From Halomonas sp. DQ26W (GTDB lineage: Bacteria; Pseudomonadota; Gammaproteobacteria; Pseudomonadales; Halomonadaceae): a stretch of 64,000 bases of DNA. A program made the position numbers and the translations under genes. Shown piece after piece: positions 51,239-62,796 of this stretch (positions are counted from its first letter, which is position 1; each line of letters starts with the position of its first letter). The notes under the pieces were generated by a model. The model saw only the letters and a list, made by a program, of their open reading frames with translations, made no database searches and was not told the origin of the DNA. The stretch lies in assembly GCF_003339685.1 (NCBI RefSeq), contig NZ_QPKI01000002.1, positions 62,001 to 126,000 on the forward strand, given 5' to 3'.

Positions 51239-52102
51239 ATGCTTTCCTATCAGCACGCCTACCATGCCGGTAATTTCGCCGATGTGCACAAGCACCTGAC
51301 TCTCTTTGCCGTTATCGGCTTTCTGCTACGTAAGGCGTCACCGATCACCTATATCGATACTCATGCCGGGCGCGGACTCTACCCACTTTCATCGGAGGAG
51401 AGCCTGAAGTTGCAGGAGCATCGCCAGGGGGTACAGCGACTCTGGCAGGAGAAGCAAGCGCTGGCAGCGGAACCGCTGATAGGTGACTGGCTGTCACAGC
51501 TGGCCGAGGCTCAGTTGGGCGCGAGCAGGCAGGGGATGCCAACACTGGACAGCTATCCGGGCTCTCCCTGGTGGCTAACAAGACAGCTGCGCGGCGTGGA
51601 TCGCATGATCCTGTTCGAACTGCACCCCGGCGAGCATGAACACCTGGCGCTTCAACGCCTGCCGAAGAACGCGCAGCGCATCCATGGCGATGGCCTTAAG
51701 GGCCTGTTGCAGCGATTGCCGGTTTCGACGCCGCGGCTATGCGTATTGATCGATCCCAGCTACGAGCGCAAGAGCGAGTACGCTGAGGTGGCCGAGACCG
51801 TGCTGTCGGCGATGCGCAAGGCACGGCACGGCGTGATGCTGGTGTGGTACCCGCTTCTGCCAGCCGGTCGCCACAGTGAGCTGCTGGAACGGTTGCGCAG
51901 CGGCGGCCTGCGCAAGATCTGGCGCAGCGAACTGACCCTGCGTGAGCCAGATAGCGAAGCAAGGGGCATGTATGGCAGCGGCGTGCTGGTCGTCAATCCG
52001 CCCTGGGGGCTCGAGGCGCAGCTGGAACCAGCCATGACTCGCATCGAGCCGCTGCTGGGTCCTGATACTCGGCATCGTGGCGAGTGGTGGGTAGCCGAGT
52101 AG
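51239..52102 (+). CDS. rlmJ: 23S rRNA (adenine2030-N6)-methyltransferase RlmJ
   Basis: 287-aa RlmJ. N-terminus MLSYQHAYHAGNFADVHKHL is diagnostic; then YIDTHAGRGLYPL and the catalytic motif VLIDPSYERKSEY (DPPY-like, here DPSY) and a conserved GSGVLVVNPPWGL. Start set at ATG 51239 to match the E. coli N-terminus; a GTG two codons upstream is also possible. It converges with mnmE, 11 bp away. Confidence 0.94.
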   Translation: MLSYQHAYHAGNFADVHKHLTLFAVIGFLLRKASPITYIDTHAGRGLYPLSSEESLKLQEHRQGVQRLWQEKQALAAEPLIGDWLSQLAEAQLGASRQGMPTLDSYPGSPWWLTRQLRGVDRMILFELHPGEHEHLALQRLPKNAQRIHGDGLKGLLQRLPVSTPRLCVLIDPSYERKSEYAEVAETVLSAMRKARHGVMLVWYPLLPAGRHSELLERLRSGGLRKIWRSELTLREPDSEARGMYGSGVLVVNPPWGLEAQLEPAMTRIEPLLGPDTRHRGEWWVAE

Positions 52103-52113
52103 GGCGGTAGACC

Positions 52114-53484
52114 TTACTTGCCGATGCAGAAGCTGCCGAAGATCTCGCCCAGCAGGTCGTCCGCACTGAACTCACCGGTGATCTCGCCCAGCGCCTGCTG
52201 GGCATCGCGCAGGTCCTCGGCCAGCAGCTCACCTGCGCCGTAGCCGCTCAACTGCTCCTCGCCTGTGGTTAGTGCTCGGTTTGCCCTGTCGAGCGCATCG
52301 AGGTGGCGACGACGAGCGGAGAAGCGGCCTTCCGTGGTGGTGGTATACCCCATCACCTCCTTCAGGTGTGTCTTCAAACTATCCACACCCTGTCCGGTCT
52401 TGGCCGAGAGCCGGATGACCGGCGTAGCTGTGGATAACTCGAGCCCGGCGATCTCGTGGCTGGTATCGATCTTGTTGCGGACCAGGGTAAGCCGGCCGGG
52501 ATCGCCAAGTCGCTCGACGAATTCGGGCCAGATCGACATGGGATCGGTGGCGTTGGTCGTGGTGGCATCCACCAGCAGCAGCACCCGGTCGGCCTTCTCG
52601 ATCTCGTTCCAGGCACGCGCCACGCCGATGCGTTCCACGGCGTCCGGGGTATCGCGCAGGCCGGCCGTATCGATCACGTGCAGAGGCATGCCATCGATGT
52701 GGATGTGTTCGCGCAGCACGTCGCGGGTGGTGCCCTCGATCTCGGTGACGATGGCCGTTTCCTTCTCGGTCAGGGCATTGAGCAGGCTCGACTTCCCGGC
52801 GTTGGGCCGCCCCGCGATCACCACGTTCATGCCTTCGCGCATCAGCGCACCCTGAGCGGCGGCTTTGCGGACCTTGGTAAGCTCCGCTTTCACCGCCGTC
52901 AGCATCTCGGTCACTCTGCTGTCGGCGAGGAAGTCGATCTCCTCTTCGGGAAAGTCGATGGCCGCTTCCACGTAGATACGCAGCTCGATCAGGCGTTCTA
53001 CCAACGCCGCGACCCGACGCGAAAATTCCCCCTGAAGCGAGCGCAGGGCGTTCTCAGCGGCAGATCGCGAGCTCGCCTCGATCAGGTCGGCGATGGCCTC
53101 GGCCTGGGCCAGGTCGAGTTTGTCGTTGAGAAAGGCGCGTTCTGAAAACTCCCCAGGGCGGGCCAGGCGTGCGCCCAGCTGCACGCAGCGTTCAAGCAGC
53201 AGATCCATGATCACCGGTCCACCGTGACCTTGGAGCTCCAGTACGTCTTCGCCGGTAAAGGAGTGGGGCGCCGGGAAGTAGAGCCCGATGCCTTCATCGA
53301 TCACCCGCTGGTCGCCCTGGAAGGGTGCATAGTGGGCGTGACGGGGTGGGGGGCAGTGACCCAGCACCCCCTCGGCAATGGTGTGACAGCCGGGGCCAGA
53401 CACACGAATGATGCCTACGCCGCCGCGTCCCGGTGGGGTAGCCAGGGCGGCGATGGTGTCCGCGGTATAGAGGCACTCTGCCAT
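52114..53484 (-). CDS. mnmE: tRNA modification GTPase MnmE
   Basis: 456-aa MnmE, GTPase partner of MnmG in wobble uridine modification. N-terminal folate-binding domain ([20 protein letters not shown]), helical domain, G-domain with [14 protein letters not shown] (about residue 223), DTAGLRDT and NKID, and the C-terminal FCIGK with the invariant cysteine. In many gammaproteobacteria it is next to mnmG; here 12.6 kb separates them. It carries a perfect DnaA box (TGTGGATAA, 52429-52437) within the coding sequence. Confidence 0.97.
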   Translation of the reverse strand: MAECLYTADTIAALATPPGRGGVGIIRVSGPGCHTIAEGVLGHCPPPRHAHYAPFQGDQRVIDEGIGLYFPAPHSFTGEDVLELQGHGGPVIMDLLLERCVQLGARLARPGEFSERAFLNDKLDLAQAEAIADLIEASSRSAAENALRSLQGEFSRRVAALVERLIELRIYVEAAIDFPEEEIDFLADSRVTEMLTAVKAELTKVRKAAAQGALMREGMNVVIAGRPNAGKSSLLNALTEKETAIVTEIEGTTRDVLREHIHIDGMPLHVIDTAGLRDTPDAVERIGVARAWNEIEKADRVLLLVDATTTNATDPMSIWPEFVERLGDPGRLTLVRNKIDTSHEIAGLELSTATPVIRLSAKTGQGVDSLKTHLKEVMGYTTTTEGRFSARRRHLDALDRANRALTTGEEQLSGYGAGELLAEDLRDAQQALGEITGEFSADDLLGEIFGSFCIGK

Positions 53485-53542
53485 TGAGGCTCCTAGCTGC
53501 CTGGGGTGGGGATACTATTGTCCTTTTCGCACGGCACAAACG

Positions 53543-53570
53543 CCAGACCCCTGCCGTGGCAGGGGTCTGG
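53543..53570 (-). terminator. Hairpin between yidC and mnmE
   Basis: 13-bp perfect arms CCAGACCCCTGCC / GGCAGGGGTCTGG with almost no spacer, 22 bp past the yidC stop. The T-tract is short (TTTG), so termination may be partial. Confidence 0.6.
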
Positions 53571-53591
53571 TGGCGGGAGGAAGAAAGCCGT

Positions 53592-55277
53592 CTACTTGGT
53601 CTTCATACCCTTGCCGACGGTGGGGTCGTTCTCTATCTTGCGCGTGATCACGTATTGCTGGCCTATCGAGATCAGGTTGTTGACCACCCAGTAGATGACC
53701 AGGCCTGCAGGGAACCACAGGAAGAAGAAAGTGAAGACGATCGGTAGCATCTTCATGATCTTCGCCTGCATCGGGTCCGGCGGCGTGGGGTTGAGCATCT
53801 GCTGAACGAACATCGAGGCGCCCATCAGGATCGGCAGGATGAAGAATGGGTCCCTCATCGACAGGTCCTGGATCCAGAACATGAAGGGCGCATGGCGCAG
53901 TTCCACAGATTCCAGCAGCATCCAGTACAGTGCAATGAAGACCGGCATCTGCACCAGAATTGGCAGACAGCCACCCAGAGGATTGATCTTCTCTTTCTGG
54001 TAGAACTTCATCATCTCCTGAGACATCTTCTGGCGGTCGTCGCCGTACTGCTCCTTGAGGCGCTGCATTTCCGGACCCAGCTTGCGCATGCGGGCCATGG
54101 ACTTGTAGGCCTTGGCGGAGAGCGGCCACATGACCAGCTTGACCACGATGGTCAGGAAGACGATCGACCAGCCCCAGTTGCCGATCAGGCCATGGATTTG
54201 ATCCAACAACCAGAACAACGGATTGGCGATGAACCATAGCCAGCCGAAGTCGACGGTCAGTCGTAGGTTGGGGGCTACCTGCTCAAGGTAGCTCTGCACC
54301 TTCGGCCCCATGTAGAGAGTCGCACCCAGGCGGGCTTCGCTATCCGGTGCCACCGTGCTGACCGAGCCGGCAAAGGCGGCGACATTGCGATTGCGCGAGT
54401 CGGTAGAGGCGTACTGCAGGTTCTGCTGATTCTGGGGCGGTACCCAGGCGGAGACGAAATAGTGTTGCAGGATGGCAACCCAGCCGCCCTGTACGTCCCG
54501 ATTGTTGAAGCGGCCACGCTGAATATCGTCGAAATCGACCTTCTCGTAGCGATCTTCCGGCGAGGAGTAGGCGGCACCCAGATAGGAACTCATGCCCATG
54601 GCAACCCCACTGGAGGGGTCGGAGCTGTCGTCACGAGCCAACTGGCCTATGAAGCGAGCAGTAACCGGCTCCTCAGTGTTGTTGGCCAGATAGTAATGGA
54701 CGTCTACCGCATAGCTGCCGCGCACCAAGGAGAATCGTTTGACGATATCGACGCCATTGACTTCCGCCGCCAGGTCGACTTCCAGGCGACTCTCATCGTC
54801 GCTCATGCGATAGCTGGTGCTTTCCGGAGTGAAGCCAATGCGACCGGAATACCCGTCCAGCTGCAAGCCCGAGCGAGCAACGTAGCTGCGGGTCTCACTA
54901 TCGGAGAGCAGCACGTAGGGACGATCGGAATCCAGGGTCATACGATGCTGGGGTAGTGCGGCGTAGACGATATCGCCGCCCTGGGGGTCGATGCGTAGGT
55001 CGAGAACATCGGTGACCACAGCGATCAGGTCACGGGTGCCGGTGGCGCGAGCGGGTTCGCCCGGCATGTCGCCCGTTACATCCTGTTCGGCGCGGGGCGC
55101 GGCAGGGACGGCTAGATCATCGTCCGTATCCACCCTATCCTCGCCGGGAGCGGGCGCAGTATAGGCGGGTGCTTCAGGCTCAGGAGCAACCTGGCCATAG
55201 TCCTGGTTCCACTGAATGACGAGCAAATAGGCAAGTACGGCCAGTGGAATCAGCAGAAGAAGTCGTTTTACGTCCAT
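53592..55277 (-). CDS. yidC: Membrane protein insertase YidC
   Basis: 561-aa Oxa1/YidC insertase working alone or with Sec. N-terminal signal anchor (MDVKRLLLLIPLAVLAYLLV), large periplasmic domain (about residues 60-340) and five C-terminal helices (from about 345), with IFLTIVVKLVMWPLSAKAYK and PLGGCLPILVQMPVFIALYW. The start at 55277 gives the normal N-terminus although its ribosome site is weak. Typical order rpmH-rnpA-yidC, but yidD is missing between rnpA and yidC. Confidence 0.96.
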   Translation of the reverse strand: MDVKRLLLLIPLAVLAYLLVIQWNQDYGQVAPEPEAPAYTAPAPGEDRVDTDDDLAVPAAPRAEQDVTGDMPGEPARATGTRDLIAVVTDVLDLRIDPQGGDIVYAALPQHRMTLDSDRPYVLLSDSETRSYVARSGLQLDGYSGRIGFTPESTSYRMSDDESRLEVDLAAEVNGVDIVKRFSLVRGSYAVDVHYYLANNTEEPVTARFIGQLARDDSSDPSSGVAMGMSSYLGAAYSSPEDRYEKVDFDDIQRGRFNNRDVQGGWVAILQHYFVSAWVPPQNQQNLQYASTDSRNRNVAAFAGSVSTVAPDSEARLGATLYMGPKVQSYLEQVAPNLRLTVDFGWLWFIANPLFWLLDQIHGLIGNWGWSIVFLTIVVKLVMWPLSAKAYKSMARMRKLGPEMQRLKEQYGDDRQKMSQEMMKFYQKEKINPLGGCLPILVQMPVFIALYWMLLESVELRHAPFMFWIQDLSMRDPFFILPILMGASMFVQQMLNPTPPDPMQAKIMKMLPIVFTFFFLWFPAGLVIYWVVNNLISIGQQYVITRKIENDPTVGKGMKTK

Positions 55278-55346
55278 TGAGAGTTCTGCCCAGTGGGTAG
55301 TGAACATGCCGCTGGAACGGAATGCGCTGCCATGTTGATATGCGAA

Positions 55347-55365
55347 AGCCTGCCCAAGGCAGGCT
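55347..55365 (-). terminator. Hairpin between rnpA and yidC
   Basis: Perfect 8-bp stem AGCCTGCC / GGCAGGCT with a 3-nt loop, 30 bp past the rnpA stop, followed on the minus strand by TTTCGC. Likely a partial terminator or attenuator for rpmH-rnpA mRNA. Confidence 0.5.
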
Positions 55366-55394
55366 ATCGTGTCGGCGACAGGTGCCGCGCCCGG

Positions 55395-55766
55395 TCAGGA
55401 TGCTATCGACTTTCGCACGTCTCGGTCCAGTCGACGCCACATGCCGTTGAGCTGGCGATGCAGTGTCGCATTATCCAGCTCATTGGCGCCCCGTCGAGCC
55501 AGTACCACGATGTCGACTGCGGGAAGCTGATGCTGCTGGAGGCGTATGGATTCGCGAGTCAGCCGTTTCAGGCGGTTGCGATCCACGGCTCTACGCACGT
55601 TCTTCTTGCTGAAGACCAGGCCGAGACGGGGGTGGCCCAGTCCATTGGGGCACGCCAGGGCCATTAGCCCATTGCCATGAACCTTGAATGCAGCGTGATC
55701 GAAGACAAGTCGATAATCCCCGGCAGTCAGCAGACGCAGCTGCGGGGGAAAGTCGTGACCGGACAC
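55395..55766 (-). CDS. rnpA: Ribonuclease P protein component
   Basis: 123-aa basic protein subunit of RNase P, which matures tRNA 5' ends. The RNR signature is clear (RRAVDRNRLKRLTRESIR), with FKVHGNGLMALACPN upstream and DIVVLARRG downstream. The GTG at 55766 lies 13 bp after the rpmH stop with GCGGA upstream; a TTG at 55772 is an alternative. Transcribed with rpmH. Confidence 0.94.
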   Translation of the reverse strand: MSGHDFPPQLRLLTAGDYRLVFDHAAFKVHGNGLMALACPNGLGHPRLGLVFSKKNVRRAVDRNRLKRLTRESIRLQQHQLPAVDIVVLARRGANELDNATLHRQLNGMWRRLDRDVRKSIAS

Positions 55767-55779
55767 GCGCAATCCGCAA

Positions 55780-55914
55780 TCAGGCGCTTAGCCGCTTGCG
55801 GCCCTTGGCGCGACGGCGCGACAGTACGGCACGACCGTTCTTGGTGGCCATGCGAGCACGAAAACCGTGCACACGCTTGCGCTTCAGAACGCTGGGTTGA
55901 AAGGTGCGTTTCAT
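55780..55914 (-). CDS. rpmH: 50S ribosomal protein L34
   Basis: 44-aa L34, [20 protein letters not shown]..., ending GRKRLSA. Matches the family in full and is highly basic. First gene of the rpmH-rnpA-yidC cluster, divergent from dnaA across a 503-bp region containing its promoter and DnaA boxes. Confidence 0.98.
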   Translation of the reverse strand: MKRTFQPSVLKRKRVHGFRARMATKNGRAVLSRRRAKGRKRLSA

Positions 55915-55965
55915 AACTCTTGATTCCCACGTGGTGTGTTTGGACGGAATGTCTTACAAGAAATG

Positions 55966-55990
55966 CCCAGGCTCCTTGCGGGAACCTGGG
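55966..55990 (-). promoter_or_regulatory. Leader hairpin in the rpmH mRNA
   Basis: CCCAGGCTCC ... GGAACCTGGG: a 6-bp stem, one mismatch, then a further 3-bp stem. It sits between the rpmH promoter and start, so the mRNA leader can fold. Function not known. Confidence 0.4.
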
Positions 55991-56012
55991 GAGATTCGGT
56001 TCAAGACCGGAA

Positions 56013-56041
56013 ATTGTAGTGACTTCGGTGGCCCGGCGCAA
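56013..56041 (-). promoter_or_regulatory. Probable sigma70 promoter of rpmH
   Basis: On the minus strand: TTGCGC (56041-56036), 17-bp spacer, TACAAT (56018-56013). About 100 bp before the rpmH start. Confidence 0.55.
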
Positions 56042-56084
56042 TTCCTGCAGCAAGGCATTTTTCAAATTCGTGCCTGAGGGGGCA

Positions 56085-56361
56085 CCAATTATCACTAAAG
56101 ATTTTTTTACTGATACTGTTATTAATACTGGGGATGAAATCTGTTGATAAGCCTGTTAAACCTTTTAATTACAAAGATATGCAGCGCAGCATTGTCTGTG
56201 GAAAAACACTGCGCTTCTGGTGTTTGTCCTGTTGAAGCACTGTGTGCAATTGTCGCTTTTGCTCACAGGTCTTGCCTACTGGTACAACCGTACAGTGGTT
56301 ATCCTGTTGATCCAGCATACGTTTTCCACAGCGACTCTAGGCAGCGGCTGCGTGTGGATAA
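56085..56361. other. rpmH-dnaA intergenic region with DnaA boxes and AT-rich stretch (second oriC candidate)
   Basis: A perfect DnaA box TGTGGATAA (56353-56361) and one-mismatch boxes at 56142-56150, 56197-56205 and 56322-56330. The AT-rich stretch 56085-56175 contains TTTTTTTACTG and TTTTAATTACAAAG and could unwind. This is the Pseudomonas-type oriC position. The boxes may instead, or as well, autoregulate dnaA. No gene is seen between 55915 and 56417. Confidence 0.6.
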
Positions 56362-56417
56362 CCCGGCGGGTGAAGGATACAATGGCCGGTCATGCATCAA
56401 CCGGATGGTGAGGTCGA

Positions 56418-57887
56418 GTGTCGCTTGCTCTTTGGCAACAGTGTTTGGATTTCCTGCAGGACGAGCTGAACGCCCAGCAGTTCAACACCTGGATCCGCCC
56501 CCTTCAGGCGGAAGAGGAGGGGTCCAATGAACTGCGTCTTCTGGCGCCCAATCGCTTTGTCCGCGACTGGGTGGGGGACAAATATGCCAAGCGGATCAAC
56601 GAACTGCTGCGCGAATTGGCACCGGCCAAGCCCCCCAGAGTGGTGTTGACCGTCGGTAGCCGACGCTCCGCCACGGCCCCCAGGCCACGGGAGTTGGGGG
56701 CGCCGGTTTCGGCCAGTCCGCGCTCGCCCTTGGGGCCAGCTGTACACACCCCACCGAGAGGGGACATTGGCGACGAGCGTGAAATCGACCGTCAACGAGA
56801 GGAGGGGAGGTCGGCACGACGTGCCGCAGGTGAGCGGGAAGTGCAGGTCGAGGGTAGCCTTAAGCACCACAGCGGCCTCAATCCCAACTTCACTTTCGAG
56901 ACGTTCGTCGAGGGCAAGTCCAACCAACTGGCCAGGGCTGCCTCCCGCCAGGTCTCGGAAAACCCGGGGGGAGCCTATAATCCGCTTTTTCTCTATGGCG
57001 GAGTCGGCTTGGGCAAGACACACCTGATGCATGCAGTGGGCAATGCCTTGGCCACCCGGCGCGAGAATGCCACGGTGGTCTATCTCCATTCCGAGCGTTT
57101 CGTCGCCGACATGGTCAAGGCGCTTCAGCTGAACGCGATAAACGATTTCAAGCGCTTCTATCGTAGCGTCGATGCGCTGCTGATCGACGATATCCAGTTC
57201 TTTGCCGGCAAAGAGCGTTCCCAGGAAGAATTCTTCCACACCTTCAATGCCTTGCTAGAGGGTGGCCAGCAGATGATCCTGACCTCCGATCGCTACCCCA
57301 AGGAGATCAGCGGCGTCGAGGAGCGGCTCAAGTCGCGCTTCGGCTGGGGGTTGACGGTGGCGATTGAGCCGCCGGAACTCGAGACGCGAGTCGCGATCCT
57401 GATGAAGAAGGCCGACCAGGCCAAGGTTGACCTGCCTCATGATGCGGCGTTCTTCATTGCCCAGAAGATCCGCTCTAACGTCCGCGAGCTGGAAGGCGCG
57501 CTGAAGAAGGTCATTGCCGACTCTCATTTCATGGGCAAGCCGATTACCCAGGATTTTATCCGCGAGTCGCTCAAGGATCTGCTGGCCCTGCAGGACAAGC
57601 AGGTGGGCGTCGATAATATTCAGCGAACCGTTGCCGAATACTACAAGATAAAGCTCTCCGACCTGCTGTCCAAGCGGCGTTCCCGTTCCGTCGCACGGCC
57701 TCGCCAGGTGGCCATGGCACTGGCCAAGGAGCTGACCAATCACAGTCTGCCTGAGATTGGCGATGCCTTCGGTGGGCGTGATCACACAACGGTACTGCAT
57801 GCCTGCCGCAAGGTTCTGGCATTGCAAGAAGAGAACGCGGATATCCGCGAGGATTACAAGAACCTGCTGCGGCTATTGACCAGCTAA
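56418..57887 (+). CDS. dnaA: Chromosomal replication initiator DnaA
   Basis: 489-aa DnaA. Domain I (residues 1-80; [20 protein letters not shown]), a variable linker (to about 155), AAA+ domain with Walker [17 protein letters not shown] (about 193-208), Walker [13 protein letters not shown], and domain IV with the DNA-binding signature [18 protein letters not shown] start with GTGAGG upstream. Followed by dnaN, recF and gyrB in the classical order. Confidence 0.98.
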   Translation: MSLALWQQCLDFLQDELNAQQFNTWIRPLQAEEEGSNELRLLAPNRFVRDWVGDKYAKRINELLRELAPAKPPRVVLTVGSRRSATAPRPRELGAPVSASPRSPLGPAVHTPPRGDIGDEREIDRQREEGRSARRAAGEREVQVEGSLKHHSGLNPNFTFETFVEGKSNQLARAASRQVSENPGGAYNPLFLYGGVGLGKTHLMHAVGNALATRRENATVVYLHSERFVADMVKALQLNAINDFKRFYRSVDALLIDDIQFFAGKERSQEEFFHTFNALLEGGQQMILTSDRYPKEISGVEERLKSRFGWGLTVAIEPPELETRVAILMKKADQAKVDLPHDAAFFIAQKIRSNVRELEGALKKVIADSHFMGKPITQDFIRESLKDLLALQDKQVGVDNIQRTVAEYYKIKLSDLLSKRRSRSVARPRQVAMALAKELTNHSLPEIGDAFGGRDHTTVLHACRKVLALQEENADIREDYKNLLRLLTS

Positions 57888-57954
57888 GCCGCCCGGCGCT
57901 GGCTATTTATGCCAATGCCCGACACCCTTCTTCAGGATTAGATGTGGAGCCGAC

Positions 57955-59058
57955 ATGAGATTTTCCATTTCCCGCGAGGCCCTGCTTCGGCCGCTGGCAC
58001 TGGTAGCCGGCGTGGTGGAACGCCGCCAGACCCTGCCGGTGCTATCCAACGTACTGCTGCAGGTCGATCATGAGCAGGTGGCGCTGACGGGCACTGACCT
58101 GGAAGTCGAGCTGATCGGGCGGACCGCCGCGTCGCTGGTGGAGGAGCCCGGATCGGCCACGGTTCCGGCGCGCAAGCTGATGGATATTTGCAAATCGCTG
58201 CCCGACCATGCTGAGCTACAGTTCAGTCTTGAGGATAACCGCGCCGTGGTTAGAAGTGGCAGATCCCGCTTCACCCTGTCGACGCTGCCGGTGGCCGAGT
58301 TCCCCAACATCGAAGACACCCAGGGGGATATCGAGTTGAGCTTGCCGCGGAGAACGCTCAAGCACCTCATCGAGGCCACCTCCTTCGCCATGGCTCAGCA
58401 GGATGTCCGCTACTATCTCAACGGCATGCTGCTCGAACTGCGCTCCAACTTGGTGAGAACGGTGGCTACCGATGGCCACCGGCTTGCCGTTTGCTCGCGC
58501 CCCGCCGACATCGAGCTCGAGTCGGCCCGCAAGCTGATCGTGCCGCGCAAGGGTGTGCTCGAGTTGGTGCGGCTGCTCGACGACAGCGACGAGCCGGTAA
58601 CGCTGACACTGAGCGCGAGCCACGTGCGTGCCCATACTGGCGACTTCACCTTTACCTCGAAGCTGGTTGACGGCAAGTTCCCCGATTACGAGCGCGTGGT
58701 ACCGAGAGGTGGGGACAAGGTTTTCATCGCCGATCGCACCGAGCTGCGGCAGGTCCTGTCGCGCACGTCCATACTTTCCAACGAGAAGTATCGTGGGGTC
58801 CGTCTACACCTGAAGGAAGGCAACCTTCAGGTCATGGCAAACAATCCCGAGCAGGAGGAGGCCGAAGAGAACGTGGCCGTCGAATATGGTGGCGATACGC
58901 TGGAGATAGGCTTCAATGTCGGTTATCTCATCGACGTGCTCAACGTGCTTGATGAGGACCGCATGCAGATGACGCTGGCAGATTCCAACAGCAGTGCCTT
59001 GATGGAAGAGCCGGGAGGCGGCGATGCCCTATACGTCGTCATGCCGATGCGCCTTTGA
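57955..59058 (+). CDS. dnaN: DNA polymerase III beta sliding clamp
   Basis: 367-aa clamp. N-terminus MRFSISREALLRPLALVAGV then VERRQTLPVLSN, middle FAMAQQDVRYYLNGMLLEL, C-terminus ALYVVMPMRL that forms part of the peptide-binding pocket. Full family length. 67 bp after dnaA. Confidence 0.98.
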   Translation: MRFSISREALLRPLALVAGVVERRQTLPVLSNVLLQVDHEQVALTGTDLEVELIGRTAASLVEEPGSATVPARKLMDICKSLPDHAELQFSLEDNRAVVRSGRSRFTLSTLPVAEFPNIEDTQGDIELSLPRRTLKHLIEATSFAMAQQDVRYYLNGMLLELRSNLVRTVATDGHRLAVCSRPADIELESARKLIVPRKGVLELVRLLDDSDEPVTLTLSASHVRAHTGDFTFTSKLVDGKFPDYERVVPRGGDKVFIADRTELRQVLSRTSILSNEKYRGVRLHLKEGNLQVMANNPEQEEAEENVAVEYGGDTLEIGFNVGYLIDVLNVLDEDRMQMTLADSNSSALMEEPGGGDALYVVMPMRL

Positions 59059-59140
59059 ATGGTGCTGCAGGACTGTAGGCCGGCAGCGCACAAGCCTTCG
59101 CTGTCGTTACCGGCCAAAGGCATCGCCAGCGGCCTGAACA

Positions 59141-60259
59141 ATGCCAATTAATCGCCTAGTATTCAATGGGTTGCGTAATCTATCGGCAGTCGATTTTGAG
59201 CCAGGGCCAGGCATTAATCTGATCGTGGGTGTCAACGGCAGTGGCAAGACCAGTCTTCTGGAAGGCATCCACATTCTGGGTATGGGGCGCTCGTTCAGGA
59301 CCCGTCAGCTCAAGAATGCTATCGCCCATGAAGCGCGGGCCATGACTCTATTCGCACGCCTTGATGGCGAGCCGCCGCTGCCGATTGGCATCAGTCGTTC
59401 GCGTGATGCCGCCGAGCTGGAGATGCGTATGGCAGGCGAACGCGTCGAGCGGCTATCGCAGTTGATTGAAACCCTGCCGCTCCAGCTGGTCAACCCCGAT
59501 GCATTCCGTCTTCTGGAAGGGCCGCCGGCTGCTCGTCGTGAGTTCCTGGACTGGGGCGTGTTTCACGTGAAACATGGTTTTTTCGACGCATGGAGGCGTG
59601 CGCGGCGTGCTCTCAAACATCGGAATGCACTGCTCAGGCGTGATAGAATGGATGTTAAATCGCTATCGGCCTGGGAGCAGGAGTTGTCCCAGTGGGGTAA
59701 CCGGGTCGATAGCCTGAGAAGTGAGTGGATGATGGATTTCCTGCCGGTCTTCGAGGATACGCTTTCTCGTCTACTGGAGCTGCCCGACCTGACGCTGGTT
59801 TATTCTCGCGGATGGGACAAGAAGCGTAGCCTGCTGGACATTCTTGAGCAGGGGCGCGCGACCGATCAGCAAATGGGCTTTACTCAGCAAGGGCCACAGC
59901 GCGCTGAACTGCGTATCCGACAAGGGCGTCACTCAGCAGCCGAGGTTTTGTCGCGCGGACAGCAGAAGCTGGTCGTAACCGCGCTTAAGTTGGCACAGGG
60001 CAGGCTGCTGGAGAAAACAACCGGTCAGTCGTGCCTTTATCTGGTGGACGACCTGCCGGCGGAACTGGATGCCAGGCATCGCCAGGTATTTTGTCGCTTA
60101 CTGGAATCGATGCGCTGCCAAGCCTTCATTACGAGTGTCGAACACGATGCCCTGGTGGGACCCTGGCAGTCTCAAACCCCGCTGGAAATGTTTCACGTGA
60201 AACATGACAACGATGGGTCAGGAAAGCTGGTGCCACAGGCACAGATAGAGACTTCATGA
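59141..60259 (+). CDS. recF: DNA replication and repair protein RecF
   Basis: 372-aa SMC-like ATPase that helps load RecA at gaps. Walker A GVNGSGKTSLLEGIHILG near residue 30, signature LSRGQQKLVVTALKLA, Walker B YLVDDLPAELD. Two perfect parS sites lie in the coding sequence (59559-59574 and 60189-60204). Both are read in the same frame as FHVKH: the first falls in the conserved DWGVFHV region, the second in a non-conserved C-terminal tail. Confidence 0.97.
   Translation: MPINRLVFNGLRNLSAVDFEPGPGINLIVGVNGSGKTSLLEGIHILGMGRSFRTRQLKNAIAHEARAMTLFARLDGEPPLPIGISRSRDAAELEMRMAGERVERLSQLIETLPLQLVNPDAFRLLEGPPAARREFLDWGVFHVKHGFFDAWRRARRALKHRNALLRRDRMDVKSLSAWEQELSQWGNRVDSLRSEWMMDFLPVFEDTLSRLLELPDLTLVYSRGWDKKRSLLDILEQGRATDQQMGFTQQGPQRAELRIRQGRHSAAEVLSRGQQKLVVTALKLAQGRLLEKTTGQSCLYLVDDLPAELDARHRQVFCRLLESMRCQAFITSVEHDALVGPWQSQTPLEMFHVKHDNDGSGKLVPQAQIETS
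59559..59574. promoter_or_regulatory. parS: parS centromere site 1 (within recF)
   Basis: Perfect 16-bp palindrome TGTTTCACGTGAAACA, the consensus ParB-binding site. Confidence 0.93.
60189..60204. promoter_or_regulatory. parS: parS centromere site 2 (within recF)
   Basis: Second perfect TGTTTCACGTGAAACA, near the 3' end of recF. Confidence 0.93.
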
Positions 60260-60267
60260 CGGAGTAG

Positions 60268-62691
<2,424 letters not shown>

Positions 62692-62720
62692 GCCAGCTCA
62701 GATGTAGAAAGCACTTGCGA

Positions 62721-62736
62721 TGTTTCACGTGAAACA
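62721..62736. promoter_or_regulatory. parS: parS centromere site 3
   Basis: Perfect TGTTTCACGTGAAACA between the gyrB stop and its terminator. Confidence 0.93.
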
Positions 62737-62756
62737 TCGCAGCATACCCGGCAATC

Positions 62757-62796
62757 AAAGAAGAGAGGGCCTGCGAAAGCAGGCCCTCTCTTCTTT
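62757..62796. terminator. gyrB terminator, bidirectional
   Basis: Perfect 18-bp stem around a GAAA tetraloop (62775-62778), with AAAG at the left foot and CTTT at the right. Among the strongest hairpins in the window. Confidence 0.85.

Noticed and set aside
55180..55440. 86-aa minus-strand frame considered as yidD
   Set aside because: Lacks the YidD cysteine and PSC motif and overlaps both rnpA and yidC.
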